Origin: Siphonodentalium dalli
Lineage: Eukaryota; Mollusca; Scaphopoda; Gadilida; Siphonodentaliidae
Length of the DNA stretch: 64,000 bases
Assembly (NCBI GenBank): GCA_032622095.1
Contig: CP136061.1
Span: 81,814,324 to 81,878,323, forward strand
Direction of reading: 5' to 3'
This document shows positions 10,022 to 21,325 of this stretch, piece after piece. A program made the position numbers and the translations under genes. Numbering within the stretch: the stretch's first letter is position 1; each line of letters opens with the position of its first letter. The notes beneath the pieces are model-generated. The model worked only from the letters and a program-made list of their open reading frames with translations. It searched no databases and was not told the DNA's origin.

Positions 10022-10764
10022 TGAGACACATTACTACCAACTAATACTCCTGACATGGCAGCTGAGCCATATGCTGAATGACGGTGTCTCCATCCATGCA
10101 CCGGTATTCAGTTTCGGAACCTGTTGTCCTGCACATCCTCCCTGCAAGGTCGAACATATACACTCGAACCTATAAAATGTTGGAATAGATTGTCCGACCA
10201 CTGCCAGGGTAGCGACTGGGTACACCCGATCGTGACGTCATGTGCACAGGTTCCCGGATGACGAAGATATATATACTTAGATTCAGAACCATTCTCAACG
10301 ACTCCATAAATATAAACCATATCTGCCGGTCTATTTCAAACACGTGATTGACCATGTGCATACTACCGGTACGTACGTCTGTTGGCTAGCTAGGAGACTC
10401 GTCTGTGAAACTTGCATGATTTTTGTGACTTATGTGAGCCGATATCGCAGTAAAAATTGAATTAATTACCCAGGAGAAATTCAATAATTTATTGTCAGTG
10501 ATGCAAAGCAAAATCGATCATAAAGTCATTTAAATTGTGAAATTTCGAGTTGGGACCTTCACCTACAGTGAGGTACATTATTAAGGAACATATACTAACT
10601 AAGAAATATATTCCCCGCGTTATGTTTTCGACTGTATAAGGTTCCCTGTCAAAACTTCAAAAAGTTCCAAAGTTTTGTACTGGTGGAATATGATCTCTAC
10701 GGGCGTTAGCCAGAGTTGAGATTAATGGCATGATCTAATCTTTACTGTGACTATATAAATGATG
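10022..10764. other. no gene recognised
   Basis: Part of it (10680-10745, GTGGAATATGATCTCTACGG ... GGCATGATCTA) resembles 57283-57350 and is probably another dispersed repeat. Confidence 0.4.
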
Positions 10765-10768
10765 TTAA

Positions 10769-11160
10769 CCCTTTACCCAACAGAAGGGCCCTGTGCCAAT
10801 GCATTCTCTTATATATGCGAGTCGACCATAGGTCGCCTCGCATATATAAGAGAATGCATTGGCTTAACACATTAAAAATTATAAAATTGTTAAAGAATGT
10901 AAGAAAAAATGGTAAAAAGTGTTAAAAAAAGATTTTTTTTAGGCCAATGCATTCTCTTATATATGCGAGGCGACCTATGGTCGACTCGCATATATAAGAG
11001 AATGCATTGGCACAGGGCATAACTGTAACCATCACAATGTGGTCAAGGAGCCGGTTCCAATGATATCCATATTTGTATGGTTTTATTGAGACAGACCGAA
11101 GATATTTTAGGCTGTTGAAGCTTTATTTGGCCGGTTTTGGCCGGTTTGTTGGGTAAAGGG
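10769..11160. mobile_element. piggyBac-like non-autonomous element made of nested palindromes
   Basis: It is flanked by TTAA at 10765-10768 and 11161-11164 and has perfect 14-bp terminal inverted repeats, CCCTTTACCCAACA. TTAA duplication with a CCC-starting terminus is the piggyBac superfamily signature. Inside are two roughly 75-bp palindromes (10789-10863 and 10944-11019) built on GCCAATGCATTCTCTTATAT. The second is the reverse complement of the first, so palindromes are nested in a palindrome. There is no transposase ORF, so it would depend on an enzyme supplied elsewhere. The same core palindrome occurs at 53.2, 53.8, 54.2-54.5 and 60.1-60.3 kb. Confidence 0.8.
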
Positions 11161-11329
11161 TTAACAGATACATAATCCGATTTAAAGCTTGACCACGAAG
11201 GTGCAAAGGTGTACTTCATGTTCTGATAATTCATCATCGCGTGCCAATTCAGTATCAAGTATCAGTCAAAAACGTTGACAGAATGGAGAAAAATGCATAA
11301 TGTTTTCCGAGTGCGAATATATATAGGGC

Positions 11330-11900
11330 CATCATTACGCCACCTAGTGTGGTGTTACTAGCATTTGTTTTTTTTATATCGCATGGAGTACAGGGCGAAT
11401 GTATTGTTGGAGATTGTTTGTACCTTACTCAATCGTACCGATATAATCACGTAGATGCCGAAATTGTAAAGTTAACGCCAGCGGTGTATAATACGTTTAT
11501 GAAAATATGATAAATCCTATCGATAGAGTCAGGACAGGCTCAAATTGTAAACTTAAAGTCACCGGTGTAATAATATGTTGTTGAAAATATAAATAATCTG
11601 ATAGCCTGAAAATATTGTATAACCTATTGGGAGCCCATAATAAATGGGAATAACCTATTGGGAGCCCCTGCTGTATTTTATGGAGATTGTTTGTACCTTA
11701 CTGAATCGTACCGATATAATCACGTAGATGCCGAAGTTGTAAAGTTAACGCCACTGGTGTATAATATGTTTATGATAAATCGTATCGATAGAGTGAGGAC
11801 AGGCTCAAATTGTAAACTTAAAGTCGAAAATATAAATAATCTGATAGCCTGAAAACATTGTATAACCTGTTGGGAGCCCCTGGTGTAGTGAACTGAATTA
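11330..11900 (+). repeat. dispersed repeat, two tandem copies
   Basis: It begins ATTACGCCACCTAGTGTGGTG. The core (TGTACCTTACTCAATCGTACC ... ATAGCCTGAAAA ... TTGGGAGCCCCTG) is present at about 11420-11670 and again at 11690-11890. A third full copy lies at 18225-18590 and a truncated one at 13628-13705. Copies begin and end at similar points, which suggests a short transposable unit of unknown class. Confidence 0.75.
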
Positions 11901-12295
11901 TGGGTAATTTTAATTGGAGTGCGCATGTCTGTTTTTTTTGTAGTAACGGCCATCTTTTATTTTCTGCATGCGCAGTCTATATGCGTTCTTTTGGGGAAAT
12001 TCGCTATTTTGGTTAAGTGAAACAATGGTATGAGTTCAATGTTTGTTTGTATATAAGAAAGTATATTGAATTTTGGAGGCCGACAATTGTATCTATTTGA
12101 AGATTAAAAGTTGCTTGTGTGTATTTAGCTGTGCATGGTTCGTTAATTAGGCCAGCCTATTGTCATATTAGAACGTCTCCAATAACATACAACCTCTCTG
12201 CAGTTAACATTGTGAATTTGGCAACAGTCCAAGCAGGCCCTCTAATGGAGCACTGTGAATTTGGCAACAGTCCAAGACACGTGGGGTATATATAG

Positions 12296-12437
12296 AATAC
12301 ACACGTAGTGTTTCTGAATACCAAATTTACACCACGAGTGGGATTGATGGTTTACCACACGAGCTTTAGCGAGTGTGGTAAATCATCAATCCCACGAGTG
12401 GTGTAAATTTGGTATTCAGAAACACTACGTGTGTATT
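12296..12437. repeat. 142-bp near-perfect palindrome
   Basis: Two arms of about 65 bp are almost exact reverse complements around the centre near 12366, with only a few mismatches. CCACGAGTGG occurs within the arms. It would extrude or transcribe as one long hairpin. No duplication of target DNA is visible at its ends. Confidence 0.85.
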
Positions 12438-13284
12438 TTGTTTATACCATGACCGGTACAGGAGCAACAACTGCTATGAAATCGAAATAAACCCACTTAA
12501 ATTAAGATGATTCTGTCGCACCATTCACAATCATCCCCGTTGTGTTCCCCACACTTGGCCGTACATCGACGTACACTATCACAGCTGATCAGGCGTATTG
12601 ATACATTGAATTAGGTCAACATTCAATTGTACGAATATGGTATCATTGTAGCCAATTCACAATAAACTGTAATCATGATGAAACCGCCATAAATAAACAA
12701 CATGAATATATATATGGGAATACGAATTTAATGAATATAAATATAACACATTGCGGGAACTTTTTTTTCTCCGCCGTACAGTGAACAGGAAACCACGAAA
12801 GTCATTTTGAAATCCACCGTTTGTTGTTCGAGTTTTTTACGTCTATTTCTTGAAATATATGTTCAATTTGTTGATCTGGATGTGATTTCCACGGAAATAA
12901 CTGTTCGTTTTTATCGCATTAGTGAGTATAATATTCAATTGAATCGAAAGTATCAAATTGTTTTCATCGCGAGGCGCTACATTTTAAAAATAGAGTGATT
13001 TTGATCGAGGTCATGGAAGGTTAATGAAAGGTCAACTCGGATGTAGTTCTACTATGGGTATAAACTTTAACCATTGAAATGCCATTAAAACGTGTTACCC
13101 ACAGTAGAAACGTGTTACCCACGGTCGGACTCCTGTTCACACACAGTAGGGTGTACAGCACAAATATATTATATAGCATGTTTGTACACAGTACAATAGG
13201 GAGTCATGGTATAAAATAACTGAACACCTGTGGCCAACTTGATCTCCAGAATGTTTTTAAGTGGAAGGGACAGTGTAGTGGGGT
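12438..13284. other. no gene recognised
   Basis: AT-rich. A short direct repeat ACGTGTTACCCAC occurs at about 13091-13124. Confidence 0.4.
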
Positions 13285-13560
13285 GGGGGTGGAAGTTAGA
13301 TTTTGAGTGTGTATGATTCACAACTTTTGTAAAAAAAAAGTTAATGCACATGTAGTTGGAAATTTCATACATTATTACACTACAACATAAAGGTTAAAAT
13401 ACATGGTTACCATTGCCTGGTATCCCAACTAGTAATTATTGTCCCCATTATGATGGGGACGGGGATCGAATGATGGAGGTATTTTGAGGGGGTGGGAGTC
13501 ACAACTGTTATAAAGAATTTTAACAGTTGGAAATTTCATACATGATTACACTAACTTTTT
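13285..13560 (+). repeat. dispersed TTGGAAATTTCA repeat, two neighbouring copies
   Basis: The GTTGGAAATTTCATAC module occurs near 13355 and 13530. Related modules are near 30415-30480, 41140-41210 and 46030-46110, where the pattern GACACAACATTNGTTG sits between two GGAAATTTC blocks. Confidence 0.5.
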
Positions 13561-13627
13561 GTCCCCATTTATTTTACTGCTGTCTTGTTTGTTACTGTAT
13601 TCCTGATATGGAAATAATAAAGAGCAT

Positions 13628-13705
13628 TTATTACGCCACCTGTGGTGTATCTAGCTGCTGAGATTTTGATATTGCGTGGTGGACAGGGCGAATGCATTGT
13701 GGGGC
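13628..13705 (+). repeat. truncated copy of the 11330 repeat
   Basis: ATTACGCCACCTGTGGTG, then GTGGACAGGGCGAATGCATT, matches only the first part of the 11330-11900 family. Confidence 0.6.
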
Positions 13706-13982
13706 TTTTATTTATAGAGTTGGAAATTCCGTTTATTTAAAAGTCGGAACTACGCGACCAGTAGGCCAAGTCCAGTAAAACGGTTCGTTATAGGTGCTGG
13801 TTGTTATTGTTATTTTAACGGAATTCTGAGTTGGTCATTCGCGAAACCAATATATTTTATATTCTATAATTAAAACCGTGGGTATATAATATATGATCCT
13901 CTTTATGGATATTGTAGGAAGGTAAATTTAGCTAAAGCGGTGGGATATCTTGCAAGACAACACATTTCGGTTTGCGCTATAA

Positions 13983-14680
13983 CAGCTCAATGTTTTAAGG
14001 TGTTACACAACGTCTGATAAAAAGAGTTCTATCGGGAATATTCACACTATTTTTTCAGAGAACATGCATTGAGTAAACATAGTCCTATCGGACTATCGTA
14101 AAGTAGTTCCGTTTAATTCGGGATTAATTAACCCTCAGACTGCCGAAACTGCCGACAATAAATTCGCTTGTTCGTGTCCGCCGAAAATCAAACTTGCCTG
14201 TTTAGAGGTCCCATTTTCGTGGCTAATGGTGATAGAATCACAATTTTTCAGTCAAATTCATGGATAAATTACATTACACTTAATCGGCTTATGTCCGCGG
14301 CCATAAACCTGCGTTTTGATAACAATTTATTTGAGACAAACTGTTGCGCGGGTATCAGTCGGCGCTTATCGGTTGAAGTTATTATGATCGTCCAGCCTGC
14401 GCGTGCAACAAGTGTTCAAATACAACAGAAGAAAAAAATACTATGTCAAATAAATAACGTCATCAATGGACAGACAAGTTTCATTTCCGCGGGACACGAA
14501 AAAGCGAATTTAATGTCGTCAGTTTCGGCAGTCTGAGGGGTTTAATTAATCTCCTTTATGATATCCCGATAGGACTATATTTACACTATGTTCTCTGAAA
14601 AAAAATGGTGTGAATATTCCCGATAGAACTATTTTTATCAGACGTTTTGTAACACATTAAAACATTGAGCAGTTAGCGCA
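13983..14680. repeat. inverted repeat with ~120-bp arms enclosing a TTAA element
   Basis: The left arm 13983-14110 (CTCAATGTTTTAAGGTGT, CTGATAAAAAGAGTTCTATC) is reverse-complemented at 14560-14680 (GATAGAACTATTTTTATCAG, TAAAACATTGAG). The CCC-ended element at 14132-14540 lies between the arms, so two palindromic layers are nested. Confidence 0.8.
14132..14540. mobile_element. piggyBac-like non-autonomous element with long terminal inverted repeats
   Basis: TTAA stands at 14128-14131 and, after one or two extra bases, at 14542-14545. The terminal repeats start CCCTCAGACTGCCGAAACTG and run for more than 70 bp with few mismatches, including GAATTTATTGTC/GACATTAAATTC. The length is about 409 bp. 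A 122-codon plus frame (14168-14536) runs from arm to arm and matches no transposase, so it is probably chance. Confidence 0.75.
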
Positions 14681-16079
14681 ATTTTCTGGAATTTCGGACT
14701 ATTTCGTCTATAAAAATACGATGAGCAACTGAAAATGTTTTTCAACATTCTGGAAGGGGTAGATGTCCAGGTATATATGTTTAAAATTTCACGCATAAAC
14801 TATGACAGATAACAAAGTTATAATTAGTTTTATAGGCCCACCATAAATCCCCTATAATAAACGCATGCCCCCGTAAGCACATGGCTTTGCTGTGGATGCT
14901 TTCGTTCCCAGCATGCATCATTCTCGCTATCTGTAAAATGTCTATGAACAATGGCTGTGCCACGCACTCTTAGCTTTGATCCGCATTTAGAAGCATTCTG
15001 GTGTGGCGAATGAGAAACCTGCAGTAATTTATAAGCCGTAGTTCATTGTAATAATTTGAAGAATTACTTATCTTAACGGAATTCTGAGGCGGTCCATTCA
15101 TGTAACCAATATATTTTATATTATGATTTATATTTATGGCTAATAATACGATCTTGGTGGCGTTACCATTTCTGACTATGGTTTTCTTGTTATTATATAG
15201 CCGTATGTGGTGCATTCTGCGGCATTCACGCATGACACTTTATGTCATCTTTTATCGTTAAAATGAATCTATGCTTTGCGTGGAGCATAATAAGATACTG
15301 CGTATATAATCTGGTACACGTGTCTGTAGGTATAAAGTCACCATAAGAAACTAGTAAACTTCCTTAACGTAGAATGGAAGGATTCATTAGAGGATAACCG
15401 AATCCGTGTAATTATTGATGCGAGTTATAAGTGCCTCTTCATAAGAGCTCCTTTGAATAGATACATGGCTGATGAGATGTTAATCAAAAAGTTACATATA
15501 TACCTATATTGCCCACAGAGAAAACACCAAGTACTGGTGGCATGGTATACACGCGTGTCTATAGGATGTACGTACGAAATTATGCGATAAAATATTTGGG
15601 CGTATATATGTTGTTAACAGAACGTGAGTATATTTAATACGAATGAAAGGATTCAAATGTTGTACTGTCTGTTTGTTTGTTTTTAAAGGTGGATTATCTC
15701 TTTGTAAACATGTATTATATAGTTACCGGGGTATAAAATTTGAATCGAAGACTTCTGTCCGGAAATGCTTCTATCGATTAATATTAATTTTATTTCGAAT
15801 ATTTTCTGGTCTAAAAAGGGTGTGTTTGTTCAGCTAATGAACAGTATTGGTTACTGTTAACAGAGACCAGAAATTTTATTGTACAATTTTGTCACAAATA
15901 AACGTTAATTATACTCATTATCGCTTATATCTGTGGAACAAAACAATGCAAACAATCAATCTGGGACATTTGACTTTCGGTGTGTAGCCATAGGAACAAC
16001 CCAGTGCTCTATATCGCAATATGGTATCATCCGAATGGTCTGTTCTAAAAATAGACACATAAACGGTCCCGATTTAATA
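14681..16079. other. no gene recognised
   Basis: AT-rich DNA with only short open frames and no supported feature. GTTAAGATAAGTAATTC-type AT tracts and isolated repeats are not convincing. Confidence 0.4.
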
Positions 16080-16240
16080 TTCGAAATAAAATCAATATTA
16101 ATTGATAGAAGCTTTTCCGGGCAGGGGTCTTCAGTTCAAATCTATTATTTTATACCCACGCAACTATTTAAAATTTGTTATTTAAAGAGACAATCCATCT
16201 TTAAATGCTCTCTGTTTGTTTTGTTTTGTTTTGTTTTTTC
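16080..16240 (+). repeat. dispersed repeat, copy 2, ending in (GTTTT)n
   Basis: It matches 2010-2150 (AGAAGCTTTTCCGGGCAG, TATTATTTTATACCCA, CCATCTTTAAA). A short (TTTTG)n tract follows at 16212-16240. The 177-codon frame 15933-16466 crosses this and the next repeat and is not supported as a gene. Confidence 0.55.
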
Positions 16241-16314
16241 ATTAATTAATCTTTATTTGCCCAGGAATTGGATGTTTATCTTTTCGTTGGATCTCTGGAA
16301 TGTGGAAGAAGTTT

Positions 16315-16719
16315 CAGGTTATAGTACACCAAATATCACCCACACTCAAGTCAGCATAAAATCACATCTGGCAGCTGAATGGTTGATTATGATTGGGATA
16401 AAATTAATGCAAAAACAAGAAAAAATCAAAGCCACCATGGAAATATTATATCTAGATGAATATTGATCCAGAGTGGGTGAAATAATGAACCTGTCATTAA
16501 ATTTTAATGGGGATATGTTTGAAAATTTGGTGATGATTTTTTGTGCGGAATTAGGGCAGTATCAAAAGCGGTACATTTAAAGACGGAAAAGGCACACGGA
16601 TCTATTAATTTTTTTGGGTCATATTGGGTCCGAAGAGTCATTCTTCAATATTGACTAGGATAGAAAGTTCCTGCATTCACAAGGAATCGAGCATAGACCC
16701 GGGCATTAACACTGTCGCC
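16315..16719 (+). repeat. ~0.4-kb direct repeat, copy A
   Basis: CAGGTTATAGTACACCAAAT through GGGCATTAACACTGTCGC. Copy B is at 17620-18063. The copies are near-identical; each has private small indels (copy B gains a poly-C block, copy A lacks GATGCCAGTAT). No coding capacity is recognised. Confidence 0.9.
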
Positions 16720-17619
16720 TATGGAGAATAATTGGTGTACTGTAAAACCTATAGCAAGAAATGGTCGTTTTTTCAGATTTATGCCCTGGAACATGTCCCG
16801 TGATGATTATCCTCAGAAAATAAATTGGGAGCTTGAAGCACACGATACGACAGAATACTAAGGCGCAGGAGCCGTCAAATAAAATTAAAATTAACCCCTT
16901 CCATACCATTTATGCTTCTCGTTGTAAAACCGAAAATAGCCATTTTCGGCCTATTGCGGGCCAATTAACGCCCCTTTAATGAACGTGAGACCACCGTTTG
17001 GGGCTCCCGACATTCCAGATGAATGCAAATGCGGATTTATCGGGATTGAACACGACGTCGGTGTAAATCATTGTTTCATTATGGACCACACTCTAACACA
17101 TGATGCAAAATCGGTCCAGTATCTGGTCAAACAAAGTCGAATTGCCCCTTTAAAATGACAGTTTGACGAAAAAGGACAACCCTGAAAATTTGCAGAATGG
17201 GTTTAACGATCTACCGCGCCCAAATTTCCGCCAATAAATGCATTCTTGTGACGGGCAAATTTGGGTTTTCTGTCGATTATTTTCGAAAATGTGGTGGGTG
17301 CGCCCAATGTGAACCCCAAGTGCGCCAAATTCGCCTGGCGAATCGTATGACATATTTTCTGGAAGCGATATCTACAAGCTATCAGATCGTCCACATGTAT
17401 GTACGTCGTCATTGTTTACTTTGCCAAAATGCATCTTCAATGAAAAAAAATCACATTCAAGTCAAGATATTTTTTTAGCACATTCAGATATGGGTGGTGG
17501 CAGAAGAAGTAAGAACACAGACACGTTTCGAATCAAAGTTATTTATTTTGACGTCGGTATATAAATGGCCGCAATATAATATCATTTGGGCAACTTTATT
17601 ATATGTCCATTGCTCACTA
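16720..17619. other. 900-bp segment between direct repeats
   Basis: No gene is recognised. It includes GCCCCTTTAA at 16972-16981 and 17145-17154, which match the ends of AGGGG-type TTAA elements such as 58154-58956, so a decayed element may lie here. Confidence 0.35.
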
Positions 17620-18063
17620 CAGGTTATAGTACACCAAATATAAAAAATACCCCCCCCCCCCCCTTGGTGTGCTGTCACCCACACTCAAGTCAGCATAAAA
17701 TCACATCTGGCAGCTGAATGGTTGATTATGATTGGGATAAAATTAATGCAAAAACAAGAAAAAATCAAAGCCACCATGTAAATATTATACCTAGATGAAT
17801 ATTGATCCAGAGTGGGTGAAATAATGAACCTAGCATTTAATGGGGGTATGTATGAAAATTTGGTGATGATTTTTTGTGCGGAATTAGGGCAGTATGATGC
17901 CAGTATCAAAAGCGGTACATTTAAAGACGGAAAAGGCACACGGACCTATTAATGTTTTTGGGTCATATTGGGTCCGAAGAGTCATTCTTCAATATTGACT
18001 CGGTTAGAAAGTTCCTGCATTCACAAAGAATCGAGCATAGCCCCGGGCATTAACACTGTCGCA
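17620..18063 (+). repeat. ~0.44-kb direct repeat, copy B, with poly-C tract
   Basis: Same sequence as 16315-16719 except for an insertion that includes an uninterrupted C run at about 17649-17663 and CTTGGTGTGCTGTCA. The repeated flanks with a different middle could reflect a segmental duplication. Confidence 0.9.
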
Positions 18064-18224
18064 TTACAGTGTGGTCACTTTTTTTAATTGTTCATGTTGA
18101 ACGTAGAAGTGCAGAAAGAAAGAAAGGAAGAAAGAAAAGTGATTGCGCCATAGAGTATTAGTGATGTGATTGGCCATGTGTGAGTGGGAGCGATTGGGAA
18201 ATGACTCCGTTAAGTGTGACCAGG

Positions 18225-18590
18225 TTTTGTTACGCCACAAGGTGGTGTTGCTAGTTTTGCAGATTTTGAGATTCTGTGGTCCAGTGGGCGAATGTATCGT
18301 GGGAGATTTTTTTTGTACCTTACTCAATCGTACCGATATAATCACGTAGATGCTGAATTTGCAAAGTTAACGCCACCGGTGTATAATGTGTTTTTGAAAA
18401 TATGACTCAATCGTATCGATAGTCAGGACAGGCTGAAATTGTAAACTTAAAGTCACCGGTGTAATAATATGTTCTTGAAAATATAAATAATCTTATAGCC
18501 TGAAAATAATGTACAACCCATTGGGAGCCCCTGGTGTAGTGAAGTGAGTTATGGGTAATTTTAATTGGAGTGCGCATGTCTGTTCTGTTG
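18225..18590 (+). repeat. third copy of the 11330 dispersed repeat
   Basis: It starts GTTACGCCACAAGGTGGTG and ends TTGGAGTGCGCATGTCTGTT, the same limits as the 11330-11900 copies. It contains one core only. Confidence 0.75.
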
Positions 18591-19768
18591 GATCGAGACT
18601 TGGAGTAACCGCCATCTTTAATTTTCTAATTACCGAAAAGTCGAGAAGTAATGGCTCCCAGCCCCCCACGCGGGCGGGAATCGATATCGATATGCCAGCG
18701 GCTGACTAACTATCAAGGCGAGGTACAGTGAAAGGTCATATGTTAAATGTACATAGGTTAAATGAACTAAAAATGTCATCAGCCATGCGCAGCGAACGGT
18801 CACAGGTTAAATGTACTCAAGGTTAAATGAACTCACGCAATGCTACTTCACCATCCGCAGAATATAAAAATATAGTTCCCGTATTCTTCCCTTTATCCAC
18901 CCCCCATAAATATGTCGAATTTCAACATAAAATAGATTTTTTTATTATAAATGTAATATCAGTGAATATAATATAAATTAGAATATCACAATGTGTTCTT
19001 TCACTTGGTCCTTCTTCAACAGTACAAACCGGAAACAGTATTGGTACACGCAAGTGAATCGGTCGCACGCGCGAGCTAGTGTGAAAGTATATTATTCTAT
19101 ATCCCCTTCTGGGTGATATCGATGTTTATCTAAACGCGTTTTTTTCTATAATTCACTGTTGAGCGTATAATACATATTAATATGTGGTCATGGGTTTCTA
19201 GATTATGCGAAACACTGGTCTGATTATAGGGACTGCACAACCTCTGCCTTGTAGTTTTGGGGTGGAGCTGGCATGGTTTTATCGGCCACGGACGAGATGT
19301 AATTTATATCTGTATCTGTAGTTGTTACGTCCTAGTGACCAAGGCTGGCTTTTACAGGACGGGATCCAGTAGATCCATAATTTTTCCAGGAAGTTTTTTT
19401 TTGCTTTGCCGAACCCGTGACTTATTCGCCACGGTAGGGATCTTTAACGTGCGCACATTGTTGCACACGGGACAGCCATTAGCGTCGGCTCCCGATCCGA
19501 CGATGTGCCACGTGTAGTGTCATCCCTGGTCATGACATTACGAGAGGAGCAGAGGTACGAAGTTAGTCCAGTACGCATTTTTTCAAATTTTGTCTGAGAC
19601 TCTTTACTTGCGCCAGTCCATGCTGGACGCAAGTAATGTTTTCGGCTCGGATGTCTGTCCTTCCGTGAATATGTTACGTCATACCGGAAGTACATATTGT
19701 AAAAAAATTAACACGCGCTAATATGAAATGGTTGCATCAATTGTAATTTAAATCCACATATATACTTA
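18591..19768. other. no gene recognised; short duplications
   Basis: At 18735-18830 the motif GGTCA-AGGTTAAATGTAC-AGGTTAAATGAACT occurs twice. At 19430-19480, GGGATCTTTAACGTGCGCAC followed by ACACGGGACAGCC looks like part of an interspersed repeat seen in invertebrates; this is from memory and unproven. Confidence 0.3.
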
Positions 19769-20748
19769 ATTACGTGCGCTCGCGCAACAGTATGGCGATC
19801 AGACAGATTGGTAGGTTGGTGTCACCTTACTCCGTTTCACTCCACGACGTCACCAAAAACGACGTAAAACCTCGTGGCGTTCTGACATTTTTACTGTGCC
19901 GCGTTTTTGCTATGTTTATTTTATGTGTTGTTTTCGATTATTTGTTTGTCGCCGATATCGCCATTTGTCGGGATTCCCTGTTTCTATATTTAAAACTGGC
20001 ATGCTCGTAGTGAGCCTCGATTTCGATTTTTTTCTCCCAGGTCAAAATACGTCAGAGTTATGACAAAAATAGATCGACCTACATTTTCTCCATCAGAACT
20101 CTACATCAAAGAACTCCTTTATTTTGGGTATTTTTACTTATAATTGGGAAGTTTTATCATTTTTGGTTCGTGCGAAGACCTCTTTTTATCGTGCGGGAAA
20201 AGAGAGACATTCAAAACGCGATTTCGTAATTCGACGCAATAGGCTGAATAGCCTAACCTTCAGCCGAGTTCCGCGTCAAATACGACGAATGACGTAACAC
20301 AAAACAAAACGCATTTGTTGACACAAACACCGTTTGAAGAGTTTATAAAGTGATCGTTATTGATTAATTATTGATTAATTATTGATATTTATTGTTGCAT
20401 ATTGGCTGCTATCAATATTTACACAAATAGTATTAATTATTTCTTATAATTGCTCCTTTGGTCAACTTTGACTATCGGAAAATGAAAATGAAAATATTCC
20501 GCTGAAAAAAAAGTAATCGATATTAAAGTCTCATCCTTTCGGCAACATGGAATTGGTTTTAATTACTTAAATGATTAATATAGTAATTTGCCTTTTATCT
20601 GTGATGAAATGAGTAATGGTAATTGTCTTTTTTTGCTAACATTAAATTAAATTAAATAAATTAAGTAAAATACAGTGAAATTATTTTTTTAATTATTGTT
20701 TATTACATTTTTGCGCACGTTGGCATCTCTCTGAGTGCATTCTAGTTT
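19769..20748 (+). mobile_element. element X, uninterrupted copy (~980 bp, class unknown)
   Basis: It begins ATTACGTGCGCTCGCGCAAC and ends CTGAGTGCATTCTAGTTT. An inverted copy lies at 26512-28493; identity between the two starts and stops abruptly at these points. The interior includes CGACGTAAAACCTCGTGGCG and long AT-rich tracts. TGCGCT...GAGTGCA ends would fit an LTR, but no flanking duplication supports that. It keeps intact TTAA sites at 20523-20526 and 20661-20664, where the other copy has insertions. Confidence 0.75.
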
Positions 20749-20784
20749 GCATTGTTATCTGGTTTTATTTTGGTAATAAATCGT

Positions 20785-21055
20785 TCATAAATGAATAATA
20801 TTGAAAAATTTCAAAAACTTAAAAAATTTCAAAAACTTAAAAAACTTAAAAAATTTCAAAAATTTCAAAAATTTCAAAAATTTCAAAAATTTAAAATACT
20901 TCAAAAACTTCAAAAATTTCAAAAACTTCAAAAATTTCAACAAAAATTGTTTTTTCAAAAACTTCAAAAATTTCAAAAACTTCACAAATTTCAAAAACTT
21001 AAATTTTTTTTTTTTTTTTTAAACTTCACAAATTTCAAAAAACTTAGTAATTTTT
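20785..21055. repeat. 9-bp A-rich tandem repeat (AAAAATTTC/AAAAACTTA)
   Basis: About 25 imperfect units follow directly after element X. Because the period is 9 bp, frames stay open and read KFQKFQ-like or KNFKNF-like peptides. There is no reason to call a gene. Confidence 0.85.
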
Positions 21056-21159
21056 ATAGGCGCCAAATTACCATCCAAGACGTATACCCTTATAAACTGC
21101 GGGTCAGTCCTAGTAACGCGCACGTCAACGCGTTTGAAGTTTTTGAAGTTTTCAATGCG

Positions 21160-21325
21160 AATGTCACTTTAACATTATCCCACAGTGAGTGCCTAGTGTC
21201 ACTTTAACATTCATCCATAGTGAGTGCCATGTGTCACTTTAACAATCATCTTCCGTGAGAGCCTATTGTCCCTTTAATATTCAAATACTGAGTGCATTTT
21301 GTCCCTTTAATATTCAGGGCGGAAG
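21160..21325. repeat. ~48-bp tandem repeat, about four copies
   Basis: The unit carries GTGTCACTTTAACATTCATC and then AGTGAGTGCCTA. Later units change CACTTTAA to CCCTTTAA. A further TGTCACTTTAACATTCA is found near 21413. Confidence 0.75.

Noticed and set aside
14168-14536. 122-codon frame inside the TTAA element as a transposase fragment
   Set aside because: It runs from arm to arm of the inverted repeat and shows no DDE or zinc motif.
15933-16466. 177-codon plus frame
   Set aside because: It spans two different dispersed repeats and a (GTTTT)n run. The second repeat copy at 17.6 kb does not keep the frame open.
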